From Toxotes chatareus (lineage: Eukaryota; Chordata; Actinopteri; Toxotidae), in contig CM028897.1 in the NCBI GenBank assembly GCA_016801885.1, positions 1,557,001 through 1,621,000 of the forward strand: 64,000 nt of DNA, in the 5' to 3' direction. Below, in pieces: positions 1 to 10,610 of this stretch; positions within the stretch are counted from its first letter, which is position 1, and each line of letters opens with the position of its first letter. The notes below the pieces were generated by a model that searched no databases, was not told the origin of the DNA, and saw only the letters and a list, made by a program, of their open reading frames with translations. A program made the position numbers and the translations under genes.

Positions 1-58
1 CTGCCCGGGACGAGGCTGTCAGCGGCCTGCGACAGATGGCCCGAGCAGGGGGACAGAT
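1..58 (+). CDS. Possible 3' end of an exon, unidentified gene (partial)
   Basis: Positions 3-58 read in one frame as ARDEAVSGLRQMARAGGQ and end with two bases of a split codon directly before GTGAGTCAG, a near-consensus splice donor at 59. The segment is visibly GC-richer than the DNA that follows, with many codons ending in G or C, as expected of a fish coding exon flanked by intron. Without the splice the frame would stop at the TGA inside the donor. I do not recognise the peptide and found no convincing following exon on this strand. It could be an internal exon of a gene lying mostly to the left of the window, or a chance open stretch. Basis: the donor and the composition are seen; the gene is inferred. 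Confidence 0.4.
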
Positions 59-862
59 GTGAGTCAGCTGCTGGAGTTGGGAAATATCTTCTAAAATGCC
101 TTTTTCTTTGCTCGGATCTGCCCCCGGAAACACACCTTGTTTGCTTCTTCTAGTTTTCGGTGGACTGCACTTGTCCCGTTTGTCTTTTGTTTTTTCTTTT
201 CCTACCTGTGCCCCTCCTTCCCCCATCAGCAGAGCTTTCACTCTGGCCGCACTGGCCGGCTGTAATCCTGACTCCTACACTCCTTGTCACAGGAAGGGCT
301 TGTGAGCTCTAATCATTATGTAGTAAGGATTTATCCTCTCATTCTCCCTCCCTCCTCTCTGTTTCCCTCCCTCCACCCCTCCCGTTTATTTCCCTCCCTC
401 TGCTGTTGGAGCGCCGGCCGCCCTACAACTCTCAACACACTACAGCCTCTTTTTCAGCCATCATGGTGTAATGCATCATCCCTCCTCACTCTTCCCTGAG
501 ACCCATTCATTTGTCAACCCATTTTCTGTTTTTTTTGTCTTCTGGCTTCTCCTGTTACGCTCCGTGTCTCGTCTGTCCTGCTGCAGCTCACATCAACAGG
601 TTTGTCCTTGAAATGTTCTCTGGGACAAACAGTCAGTGCTCACCTATTTTTTTCTTCTGTGTCCTGTGTGTGTCTGTGTACATACTGTATGCACGAATGT
701 CTACACGACTGCATATACAGTCTTTTAAATACTATATACTCCACTGTGTATTTTACCTTATGCAAGCAAAGATGAGAACCTGAGCGACTGTCTGATTTTA
801 GCTCGTCAGAGACGGATCAGTATCGGCCGATAATTGTTTAGAAACAGTGTTGCTATAACATA

Positions 863-880
863 GTTTGTCCACCAGAGAGC
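863..880 (+). repeat. Short repeated motif, copy 1 of 2
   Basis: The string TTTGTCCACCAGAGAGC occurs here and again near 1,242-1,258, each time preceded by a similar AT-rich stretch. The neighbouring phrase AAAAGTATGTGGACA (near 912) and a related AGTATGTGGACAAGATTC (near 2,748) resemble strings common in fish interspersed repeats. This may be debris of an old dispersed element. No terminal repeats, target-site duplication or transposase could be defined. Confidence 0.3.
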
Positions 881-1241
881 GCTGACGGGTTTGTCCCGCT
901 CAGTTCATACCAAAAGTATGTGGACAATGATGTATGTCCAATATGTCAGTTCGGAACCACAGCCTTTACTCTGCTTCTATGAGAGCCTCCACGCTAATGG
1001 GATCTGTGGTGATCCTGTCACCCAACACTGATGCTGGGTGATGGGGTCTGGCTCGCAGTCACTGTTCCAACTCAACCTTCCAACCTTTATTTCTTTGTTC
1101 TTTCTGCTCACAGGCTTATTGTTATTTGGAAACAGGAAGGAGGTTTTCCCCACACAGCTGTAAGCGCAGTGTTGTCTAAAACATGCGAGGAAAACAGACG
1201 TAATAACAGAAGTAATACAGCAGCAGCGTCGCCATTACATA

Positions 1242-1258
1242 ATTTGTCCACCAGAGAG
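1242..1258 (+). repeat. Short repeated motif, copy 2 of 2
   Basis: Second copy of the motif described at 863. The preceding bases (CATTACATAA versus TATAACATAG) are also similar, so the shared unit is longer than the identical core. The element family is unidentified. Confidence 0.3.
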
Positions 1259-4200
1259 CACATACAAGTTTATTTTTATTTATTTATTTATTTTTATATC
1301 TGGAAAATGTCTCGATCAGAACAGACCCCGAACACAAACCAAATTTAAGGAAAATTTTTCAGGAATATTTATTCATGGAAATGATATGTATCGTATGAAC
1401 ATACAGAGCAATGGTCATTTTAAAACAAATACTGGTTAGTTTACTGTAATGGATTTTTTAAAACTCCCACGTATTGATCTTTCTGTCTTTAATCTGTATG
1501 ATTACATATATTTTTGTTTGTATTTACTTCTCTCTCTTCATCTGAGTAATAGATAAAATGACTGATGATGACTTTAATGTTCACTTGGACATCGTTTCAT
1601 ATTCATCTTTACAACAGAAGCTTTCAGTCTTCTAACCCTAATCATAGGAATAATTGAGTGAGAGGTATTCAGTAACTCTCCAATATACAGAAAATGATCA
1701 TTGCTATTGTATAGTGATCAATGGAGAGTTCAGCTTCTTATGCATCCAGTGCACTGGGATAAATCACAACCTTTGTCCTTGGCTGCTGATTTCCCTCCTC
1801 TCACCACAGAACCTCAGTGTTCTCGTCTTGAGTCTGCAGGATGTGTAAAGCTGGTATTCAGGACATGAAGCTGCACAGAGGCAGACTTCATGTTAACAGA
1901 CCAGTCTGCAGGTGACTCATGTCTGTATCTTATTTTCTAACTCACCGCAAACTCGCAGCCTGAAGCCATTTTAGCTCCAATTTCCTCTGTGGGTCAGGGC
2001 AGGACCCCCCCTAGAGTTCAAAGAGAAGAAGTACACCTGCTGCTTCACATTCAAATGATGCCTCTGAAATTCCCGTACCTGTGCAGTCTGATGATAGTTG
2101 CCCTGCTCCTTAAGATTTTAGTGTTTCAGCCCGATCTCTTCTTTCAGTAAGCGCAAAATAATTTTGGTAGCACCCATTTACGCACTTCCAGGTCACATTT
2201 GCATATATTTCATTGCTAAGCTGCAAACAGTCTCCCTCACAAGGACAATTGGAAACTGTAGCAGGGCACAGAAAGCCATTAATCTTAATTTTTTCCCCTG
2301 TGGATGAATCCCTCGAAAAATGAACCCTTTCTCTGAGGCAGGAGGACATCAGTGGGATTTTATGAGCCTGTCAGGGCTGCACTGAGAGATGTGTCAGCAA
2401 AGCCATATTTGTTTCTCTGCTGCCGATGATGGAGGCTGGGCAGCATGACCCCAATCGATCGCAGGGCTATAATAAATGTCTGTGAATCCCCTGCTTGTGA
2501 TCAGCTTATAGAGTTGGCTTTCCTTGATTGATTGGTGATCAATAGGCAAACATACAGAACTGTAAAGCACGAGATAATGACATGTCGACTGGTGCTGGAT
2601 GGGTTTTCATGTTTGTGCTCGTAGTCGGGCGTGTGATACAGATACTGACTGGACTATGGTTCATGCTGCAACTCACAAACTTAAGTTTCCATAACTTTCA
2701 GTAGACAGACTTAATGAATATGTGTTTGAATAACTCTGTGCTGTAGAAGTATGTGGACAAGATTCAGGCCGTTACTTAGGCTTTGCATCAAACAGAAGCT
2801 AATACTCATCGAAGCTAAACGCGCCTTCATGTTTATTCAGACTTCAGTTTCAGATCTTATGTGATCATTTTTTAAGTTTTCTGATGCTGCGAGTTTTGTT
2901 TTGTAGAACACGACTGGATCTGTGGGGAGATAAGTGCATTACTGTCCTCCTCTGTGTTTCCATGACGCTGCCACTGGGGGCTGCCAAAGTAGAAATCTTT
3001 TGAGTATTTGCCTAAAAAAGGTATAAAACTTATGTTAAAGCTGTGATTGTTAATGTAGAAGCAGAACGAGGTGGAGAAATGTGATTTCCACCTTTTGTGT
3101 TTATATATTGATTTTACCTTTGTGTTTGCATGTGCTTACCTGCTATTCATCTGCTAAATTAGCAGATGAAGGTCGTACATATCCTCTGTGGTCGTGTCGC
3201 TGCTGTTGTAACCTGCTTGAATGATCATCTGACAGGCTTTTGTTAAAATCAGGGTATATAAGCACTTTAATATGTTGATGTAAATTAAATGCTTCTCTTC
3301 ACTATAATAGCACTGTAGCAGTCCAGTGAATTTTTGAATGTATTTACTGGACATATTTTTAGAGCAGTTCTGATCTCTAATGGTCCTTTGTTTGAACCTG
3401 AGTTAGACTCTTGTCTCTTCGGAGCCTTGATGAGACGAGTCTCTGCAGACTGACACTTTCTGCGTACTGTTACTGTAGACAGGCGTTCGTAGTAAACTGT
3501 AAGGCTTTGGCCGAGCAGGTGGGCTGAGCGAGGAGGAAGTAGCACATGTCAGGGGCGGCAGCAGAGGGAAAGGCAGGCATATGCTCTCCCTCTCTGTGGC
3601 CTGGCTTTCCTGCTTGACTGGACAACATGGCGAAGAGGCACATCTGACCCAAAATAATATCTTCCCAGACGGCAAACCAAACGTCATCTCAGTTGCCGTG
3701 GCTCAAACTCCTGGCATTTACAAACTCTCTCTCCTCTTTTCTATCTGGGTTCGCTTGGAGCTATTTTCAGAAGTGTTCCTGTGACTGAGGCGGGGAAAGA
3801 CAGTGAGGTAAAAGGCCAAACTTGGCTGTTGCAGATCCCAAGAGGAAAGCTGAATTTATCCCCGTCGTCTCCAAGTATTGACCAGTGTCATCTCAGCTTA
3901 CACCCTAAAACCCGAGTTTCCCTGTTGCACAGCGAGGCTTTCAGTGCTCTCCGTCTCACTAAATCCAACACTGCTGCTTCTGACAACAGGCTTTAAATCC
4001 AGTTCTCAAACATGCTGGTTGTTGATGAATTGCAGTAAAGTGTCTTGAGGTTTTGTCCTCTTTCCAAGCATGAGCATCATGTAGTTTAATACTCGCTTTA
4101 ATATCTTCCCCATCAGCATTGATTTAGATATTTTAAGACCCAAAGAGCTCAACAATAAAACCAGGCTCACCGTTTCATTTTTTACACTGGCTTAGTTGCA

Positions 4201-5912
4201 TGTGACCATTGTTTCAACAGAGTTTACTCTTCTGTATTTCCTTGTGAAGACAACACGATGACTGTTTTGAGGAGGCATTGTTTGTGGTCAGTTGCAGTCG
4301 GTGTGAAAAGGCGTGACGAGCGGCTTTGAATGCTGAGTCCACTGGGTGTCCTGAGGCCGTCCGATGTTTCCGTCCAGCAGCCAGCGGCGTTGTTAGGGCC
4401 TGAGAGCCTGGACACAGCTTGTCATTAAGCATCTGTACTCGCTGGGAGCCCATTCCAAACCGAGACCTGTTGCCTGATGGATGATGCAGTTACTGTAAAC
4501 AACTCAACATCACTGCTCAGGAAACGGGTCCATTTTCTCTATTTGCAGCCATAAAACTATACAGAAAAAACACACAGAAGATGAGGCTCTGATGCGTTTT
4601 TATGTCTGTGCTTGTCTGTGATGCAGGAAAGTTTATATCCTCACTTATCACATCTACCACCTGCAGCTGAGCTGCAAATGAATGTGCACAGAGCTGATGT
4701 CTTACAATCTGTTACTGATAAACTTCTGCGTTTATCAATATGTCCTGATGTCAGACACACGCTGGTCTTATCCTGTAACTCACCGAATCACAGACGTGAG
4801 GCTGAACTGTCGCGGTTGTCTGTGTCTCCCAGCAAACAGTTAGTGCCGCTGACATAGGTGAAAACTAAAACATGCACAGGTGAGTTAAATAAAAAGATTT
4901 TTATATATTAGGGTGAATGAAGCAAAACAAAACCAGAAAATCACTGCAGACCTTCAACCAAACCAACTGTCAGACGTCACTTAATATAAATAAAATGCTT
5001 AATATTTCTCTTATTTTACAGAATTAGGGGACGGCCCTCTCAGATAAACTCATTCCATGCTCAGTGAACATTTTTGAATAGATTTAAATTATTAAATTAG
5101 TTATTAAAAATTACCTCAGACCCCAAGGCGTTAGACAAAACAGTAAGTCTTGACTGATCTTTACCCTCCAGTAATAAAAAAAAAAAAAAAAAACCTACAA
5201 GAGGACGAGATTTTCGATCTGAGACTGAGCCGTATCCACTGTGACGTTTTTTTTTTGTTGTTCCCACTGTGTGCTGTGAGAGGTCTGATTGAGGACACTG
5301 TCTGCAGGCGAGCGTCACTTGTTAGCACCAGCCCTGAGACTTCACACACATGCGGCGGCTGAGAAGTGTGTCCTCAGCACCCGTCCAGACGGCTGCTCAG
5401 ATCGCCAGTGTGTCAGCGCCCTCTAAAGGACACTCAGGGTGTCAGTCTGACACAGGCTGCTTGACTTTCCATCCAAAGCTGAGCACTTTAGCTACACAAA
5501 GTGAAGAAATCAAGGAATTTAAACCATGTATTTGCAAGGCACCAAACATGTTCCTCTGTTTTCCGTGCTCTACATGCAGGGCATCCACCTGCGTGGCTTT
5601 TTTGGCTTTGGTACCACGAGGACTTGCCAACCAGTCCTATAATCCACAGAGTGAATAAAAATGGATTTGGCTGGAACAGACGTCCAGTAAGCTGCCTTAA
5701 ACCAACAGGCAGGATCGTTCTCAGCACAGATTCTCGCATTTTTCACAGGTCACACTTTCTCTGCTGGTAACACGAACCTGTAGGTCTGTCAACACACATT
5801 TCCACACCAGAGCAACTGATGTGACATTAGATTTACAATGTAAAAAGACATATTAGCAGACTAACATCTTACAGTTACATTCATAAATCCACCTAAAACC
5901 AAAAAAATATAT

Positions 5913-5941
5913 TGCATTGATCATAATTTATGATCAATGCA
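5913..5941. repeat. Perfect short palindrome
   Basis: A 14-bp arm beginning TGCATTGATCATAA is followed by one T and then by its exact reverse complement. It could form a 14-bp hairpin with a single-base loop. It sits in AT-rich non-coding DNA with no gene beside it. An inverted repeat of this size can arise by chance or be left by a small transposon; no function is implied. Confidence 0.6.
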
Positions 5942-6404
5942 CAGAGAGAGTCGGGTGATCAGTGATTCTTACCTCTTGATAATAACAGGAAAAGCAGCAT
6001 AGCTGCACATGTTTGTGGAGGACGGGGGCTGTCAGAGCGAGCGAGTGTTTCCTGGCACAGTGTTCTCTCCTCTCTCTGTCTCCAGAGGCCTCGGACAACA
6101 GACGGGTCACAGCGAAGCCACATTTTAAATCCGGTGTGCAGATGGACACCAGTAGTGGTTCTAAATCCTGAGCGCCTTGGCACCAGGCAAATGCAGAGAG
6201 GGGAGAGAGCAGGGTTGGACCGATACCTCATCAGGTCGATACTGTACCTCTGCTATCACATGTTGGACAGTAAGAACCTTTTATTTTACCTCTGATGTTT
6301 CAACTTTCCTTCTTTATCAGTCACAGAGAAGTTTTAGAGTGAAAAAAGCTCTTAAAGGAACATTTCACACAGTTTGTTTAGCATCTGGCATTTTTATTCA
6401 CTCT

Positions 6405-6442
6405 AACGGATTAGGTGGTATAGAAAATGGATGGATGGATGT
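6405..6442 (+). repeat. ATGG microsatellite after a SINE-like tail phrase
   Basis: The string GGTGGTATAGAAAATGGATGG runs into three to four ATGG repeats. In fish genomes a phrase of this kind (gtatagaaaatgg followed by an ATGG run) commonly marks the 3' tail of short interspersed elements. No body with RNA polymerase III boxes was identified upstream, so only the tail is called. Confidence 0.35.
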
Positions 6443-9423
6443 TCAAACTAAAATTAAAAACATATCCTAGATTTCACTGTCATGAAACAGGTGAAGGAGA
6501 CGCTAAATAATTTAAAGGGTCAGGTCACCCAAATTACAAACACTGTCATTTTTAGTTTGAGCTTCCCATGATGGTGTAATGATGCTTTCAGAGGCTTTTC
6601 CCTGTGGCTTTACTCACATCCACAAACTTAAGTTCTAACTCAGTTCTAACTTCTGTTCTGACTGAATGTATATTTGTGAGTTTCTGTATTTGCAGATTTT
6701 TTTTAAACTAAATGCAACAGATATGCTTAGAGCTGAGAAAATGTTTTGTCAGTTTGCCTTGTGCATGGACCGAACAGTGCGTTGAACCTGTCAGCTACTG
6801 TGTCAAATTCTGCATTTTTAAAAAAACATTTAAACAATATTAGACACAACCACAAATGTCAGAAAATCATCTTTAAGAATTATTCATCCTCCGCTGCCTT
6901 CAAATGTTCATATGGGTCTAACCATGTGGACGGCAGCAGAGTCAGGGGGCAGCCGTTTGGAAGAAGAACTATGTTTATTTCTTTTGAAAGGAAACCACTG
7001 ATCCTTCTCAGTAACCTCACAAGATCCCGACCGACATAACACAATCATTTCCACATCAGATCACTGTTCGAACCACTCAGGTTGGTTTGAGTCTTTCTTC
7101 TTCTCACTTCAGAATCTATCTTCTACTACATCTCTTCGGTCTAGATTTACACTCCGCTGTTCTTTGCTCTGCTTCAGCTTCAAGGTTTCAATTCACGTGT
7201 ATTTCTCTTTAACTAATTTCACTTCTGAGCTCTTGTGCTGAAAGTGCACTTCAGCAGTGTCATCACTCCACTCGTCCTCAGAGCCTGTGATTCTCTCAGC
7301 TGTAACAGATTCACTTCATTTTGGGAATTGGTAAAAAAAAAAAAAAAAAACATCACAGCAGGAGGCAAATTTAAGGTTTCACGCTGCTCTTTTTAGCTGA
7401 GAAAAGAATCATATCCCTTCTATAGAGAGACAACGTCCTGCATCATTCCCTCAAATTTATTGAGCATTTTCCTCCATTAGTTTTACTTCTTCGATTAAAC
7501 AATCAATTAATTAAAAGATTAGATGGACAGGTTAATCAATAATGAAAGTAATTGTTGGTTGCACTTCTGTCCCAACTCATTATTGTATTTTCTCACACAC
7601 TTTTCTTTTTTTCTTTTTTTCTCGTCCCCGTTTCATCCTCCCGTTTTCCTCATTTCCTGTCTCTGCTGCCGTCGATGCTCTGTCTGCCAACAAAGTGGGT
7701 TTTCTAATGCCCAGCTCTAAGATTGCCCAATTCCCTGCCTGACCTTGCATTACCCACAAGGCTGCGGGTCATCAGCTGTGTGCTCACCTAATCCCACAAA
7801 TTGTAGCTGGAGCTCCTGTTCTGTTGAGCCCAGCACTTTTGTTTCCATTTATAGCGCAGCTCTTTTCAGGATTCTTATCATTATTTTCCCTAATAGCTTG
7901 AAGGAGGGAAGGTGAGTTTGAGCCCGGCTGAATTTCTAATGACAGCACCTCCACACTGTTGTAATGGTTATTAAACTACAATCATATTAAGCCATCCAGA
8001 GTGGAGTGAGTGTCACACAGGCCAGTGTTTCTTCTTGCCTTTGTGCTTCATGTCTGAGGGTTGGAGCGCCCTGCTGACGAGGCTGAACACAACTTATTTA
8101 AAGGTAGTTTGCGGCATGGCCCATCAGGCTGAGAAACATTCAAAGCTTTAATCACTGGGCCTGAGAGATGTGCTCGTCTTTTTCTGTTGAAGGCAGCGTG
8201 AATATGGTTTCATACTGGTTTCACTTACTGTATACGAAGTACATTAGTAAATGTAATTACAATCTTTCCACCTCTTGTGCTTCTTGTACACATTCGGTGC
8301 ACAGCATTTCAGAAACGTTTCAAAAGCTTTTTCTGGTTATCAAAAATAACCTTCATGAGTTAATCATCAGTGCATCTAGCAGGTAAAGACCAAAGAAGGA
8401 AGTCTGGTAAGAAAAAAATATAAAAATTGCTTGTAAGGGCGAGATTTCTGAGCATGATGTTAGCACTGTGTTCTCTCTGAATGTCTAAGTCTCTGGAATT
8501 TTTTGGCATTTGTGTCCCTCTTCTGGACACACAGTGTAATTACAGCATATGAAATTAGATCCCTACGAGTTGGACGGTGCACATATTTTAGCTGAATGCT
8601 GACAGAATAATTAATTGGGAGGATGTTGGATGACTGATGCTACAGAGGAGCATCTATGCCTCACGTGCCTTTTGTGTTCCTCTTTGCACCTTCTATTTTT
8701 ATAAGCTGACAAAGATCACCACTGTTTCATGGGAGAGCCTCTGTTCACCTTTTTGAGAGCCACTCAGCGCTCATTGTGAGTCCAAAGTAAAACTTCTCAG
8801 AGCGATGTAAGTGAAGTTGGCTGCAGATGGCACTTAGCTGGGCCGAGCGCTGCAGTGTTAGCAGCAGATGGTGGAGTGTCGCGCTGATGGATGCACTGTC
8901 TAAAGTTCCAGACAAGAAACCTGCTGGCCCTCTGTCTGAGAAAGCGAGAGAGGCTGAGAACCTGCAGCTCTCAAACATCCATAAAACACACACAGAACGG
9001 TTAAAGCGCTGTTGCATGAAATAAATATGATGAGGTTATGCAGCTGATATATGCTACGTTGATGCATTGACAGACTGCAGACATTTTTTTTTTCTTTTGT
9101 CCAAGTATCATAGCACTGTACAAACCATCGCCTTCAGTGATATGGGATTGGATTGATGTGTTGGTTAGTCAACTAAATCCTATTTGAAAGGCTGCAGTCA
9201 AAATATGGTTCATATTGTAAGTTAATTTTAAGTTATTAAAGACTAGAATAAACTTTTGGAGTTAAAATGTTTTGTGAATAGCTGAGAGACCAAAACCTTA
9301 GGAGTCCTAAAATCAGGACTGACAGGCCCTTTATTTTCCCTCTGGCCGCCAGTTAGGAACTACTTTTATCCTCAGGATCTTCTAATTCTCCCTCTCTCTT
9401 TTTGTGTTTGTCTGTCACTACAG

Positions 9424-9684
9424 AAACAGAGATGCACAAAGATTCATCAGAGGTTTCACAACAAGGAGAAGCTGCACAGCTGTGACCAGTGTGGGAAAAC
9501 TTTTACTACAGGTAATTTAAAAACCCACCAACGCGTTCACACTGGAGACAAACCAAACAGCTGTGAGCAATGTGGGGCTTGTTTCACCACATCATTTAAT
9601 CTAAAAATCCATGAACACATTAACACTGGAGAAGACAAACAGAAACCCAGATATTGTCTAATTATACAGAGATGTGAAGAATAA
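9424..9684 (+). pseudogene. Degenerate C2H2 zinc-finger terminal exon
   Basis: An acceptor-like tract rich in T and C ending CACTACAG precedes 86 codons and a TAA stop in a single frame. The translation has the tail of one C2H2 finger (HQRFH) followed by two finger-like units, CDQCGKTF... and CEQCGACF..., with TGEKP-type linkers. The fingers are damaged: the first full unit has 11 instead of 12 residues between its second Cys and first His; the last unit ends HEHIN, so the final His is replaced by Asn; the linker tyrosine is Asn (TGDKPNS); the leading unit has no visible Cys pair. C2H2 arrays normally bind DNA and act in the nucleus. No upstream zinc-finger or effector-domain exon is visible. 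This is best read as a relic or the last exon of a decaying gene; a small functional gene with distant upstream exons is not excluded. Confidence 0.7.
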
Positions 9685-10190
9685 TAATGTTCCATATTAT
9701 ATGTTGAATGTGATTACAACCAGTTATTTAGCAATGCAAAGATATGTTGCTGTATGTATGATAATTATTTTTTTTACCGTCAAGTCCAGCAGACCTTAAA
9801 TGTGTGGTCGTTTTGCCATGTTATACTTTTAATATCATGGTTCATTGTGCAAAGAATATTTACCTGTAACCTGTTTGCTTACACTCTGGGATGCACAGTG
9901 TGTCTTGTGGACTGTGTAATAACTAGTTGCAGTCAAAGAATAACCGCAGATGTAACGTTACTGTAATGCACAGACCTTCAATTTTTGGTGCTCTGCAGCC
10001 TGGGTTTTGAATAGGTTGCTTTGAAATATGATAGTTCTGGAGATTATTTGTTTTTTGCCATCTGGTAACAGTGAAAAATATGTCATTGAGTGTGCATTTT
10101 TAGTACCTATGGCAACACAGAAGACTCTTCTGTTAGAGAGTGTGATATTAAAGCATGATAATAAAACACTGACTCTACTTCAGCACAAAT
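9685..10190 (+). other. Probable 3'UTR of the zinc-finger exon
   Basis: AT-rich non-coding sequence between the zinc-finger stop codon and an AATAAA signal at 10,160. No other open frame of note. The downstream edge is inferred from the poly(A) signal and following GT-rich DNA. Confidence 0.5.
10160..10165 (+). terminator. Poly(A) signal for the zinc-finger exon
   Basis: AATAAA lies 476 bases after the zinc-finger stop codon and is followed about 25-45 bases later by a GT-rich stretch (GAGTGTGTTTATGTC). This is the normal layout of a vertebrate cleavage site. It suggests the locus was a polyadenylated gene end rather than an exon fragment copied without context. Confidence 0.5.
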
Positions 10191-10610
10191 GAGTGTGTTT
10201 ATGTCTTCTACATGGATCATTAACAGGTGAAGGTGATGATGTTTTATCTGTTGGCTTGAGCCTCAGTCTGTGTTATGCAAGATTATGAAATATTTATGGT
10301 ATCACCAAATACATATTTATGATCCTTTTAATGGTTCTAATTTACAGATAAGACAGTTGGAAACATTGCAACTGTTTAAACCAACTCATAAAACTAGAGT
10401 TAGTCAACTTAAACGCTGACAGAAAAAAGCTTAAGAAACTACATTAATCACAAAGCCATTGTTTCACAGTTTTTGGCGATAAATCTGACACCTAAAAAAT
10501 TAAAGAGGCAAGGCTTAGCAAAGGTTTAGTTAATCTCAAATGATTTTCTGGTGAATGTGAGACTGTGAGGTAGAAGAGAAAACTGAGGTTACAAAATAGT
10601 GGCAACAGAG
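10191..10610. other. AT-rich spacer before the satellite
   Basis: Unremarkable AT-rich DNA with no open frame of note. It joins a divergent edge unit of the satellite at about 10,611, where GTCAAAAAAAGTCAT first appears. Confidence 0.6.

Larger units (their letters stand above)
59..9300. other. Non-coding stretch, intron and/or intergenic
   Basis: About 9.2 kb with stops in every frame at short intervals. The longest open frames are about 60-105 codons and show no recognisable domain, codon bias or splice-site framing. It holds homopolymer runs (poly-A near 5,175-5,193 and 7,333-7,350), two copies of a short shared motif near 863 and 1,242, a perfect inverted repeat at 5,913-5,941 and an ATGG repeat near 6,425. 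If the exon at 1-58 is real, part of this may be its intron. I recognise no gene here. Confidence 0.6.

Noticed and set aside
588..601. Possible micro-exon after CTGCTGCAG that could continue the exon at 1-58
   Set aside because: Only 13 nt with a poor donor (GTTTGT), and no protein family to confirm it.
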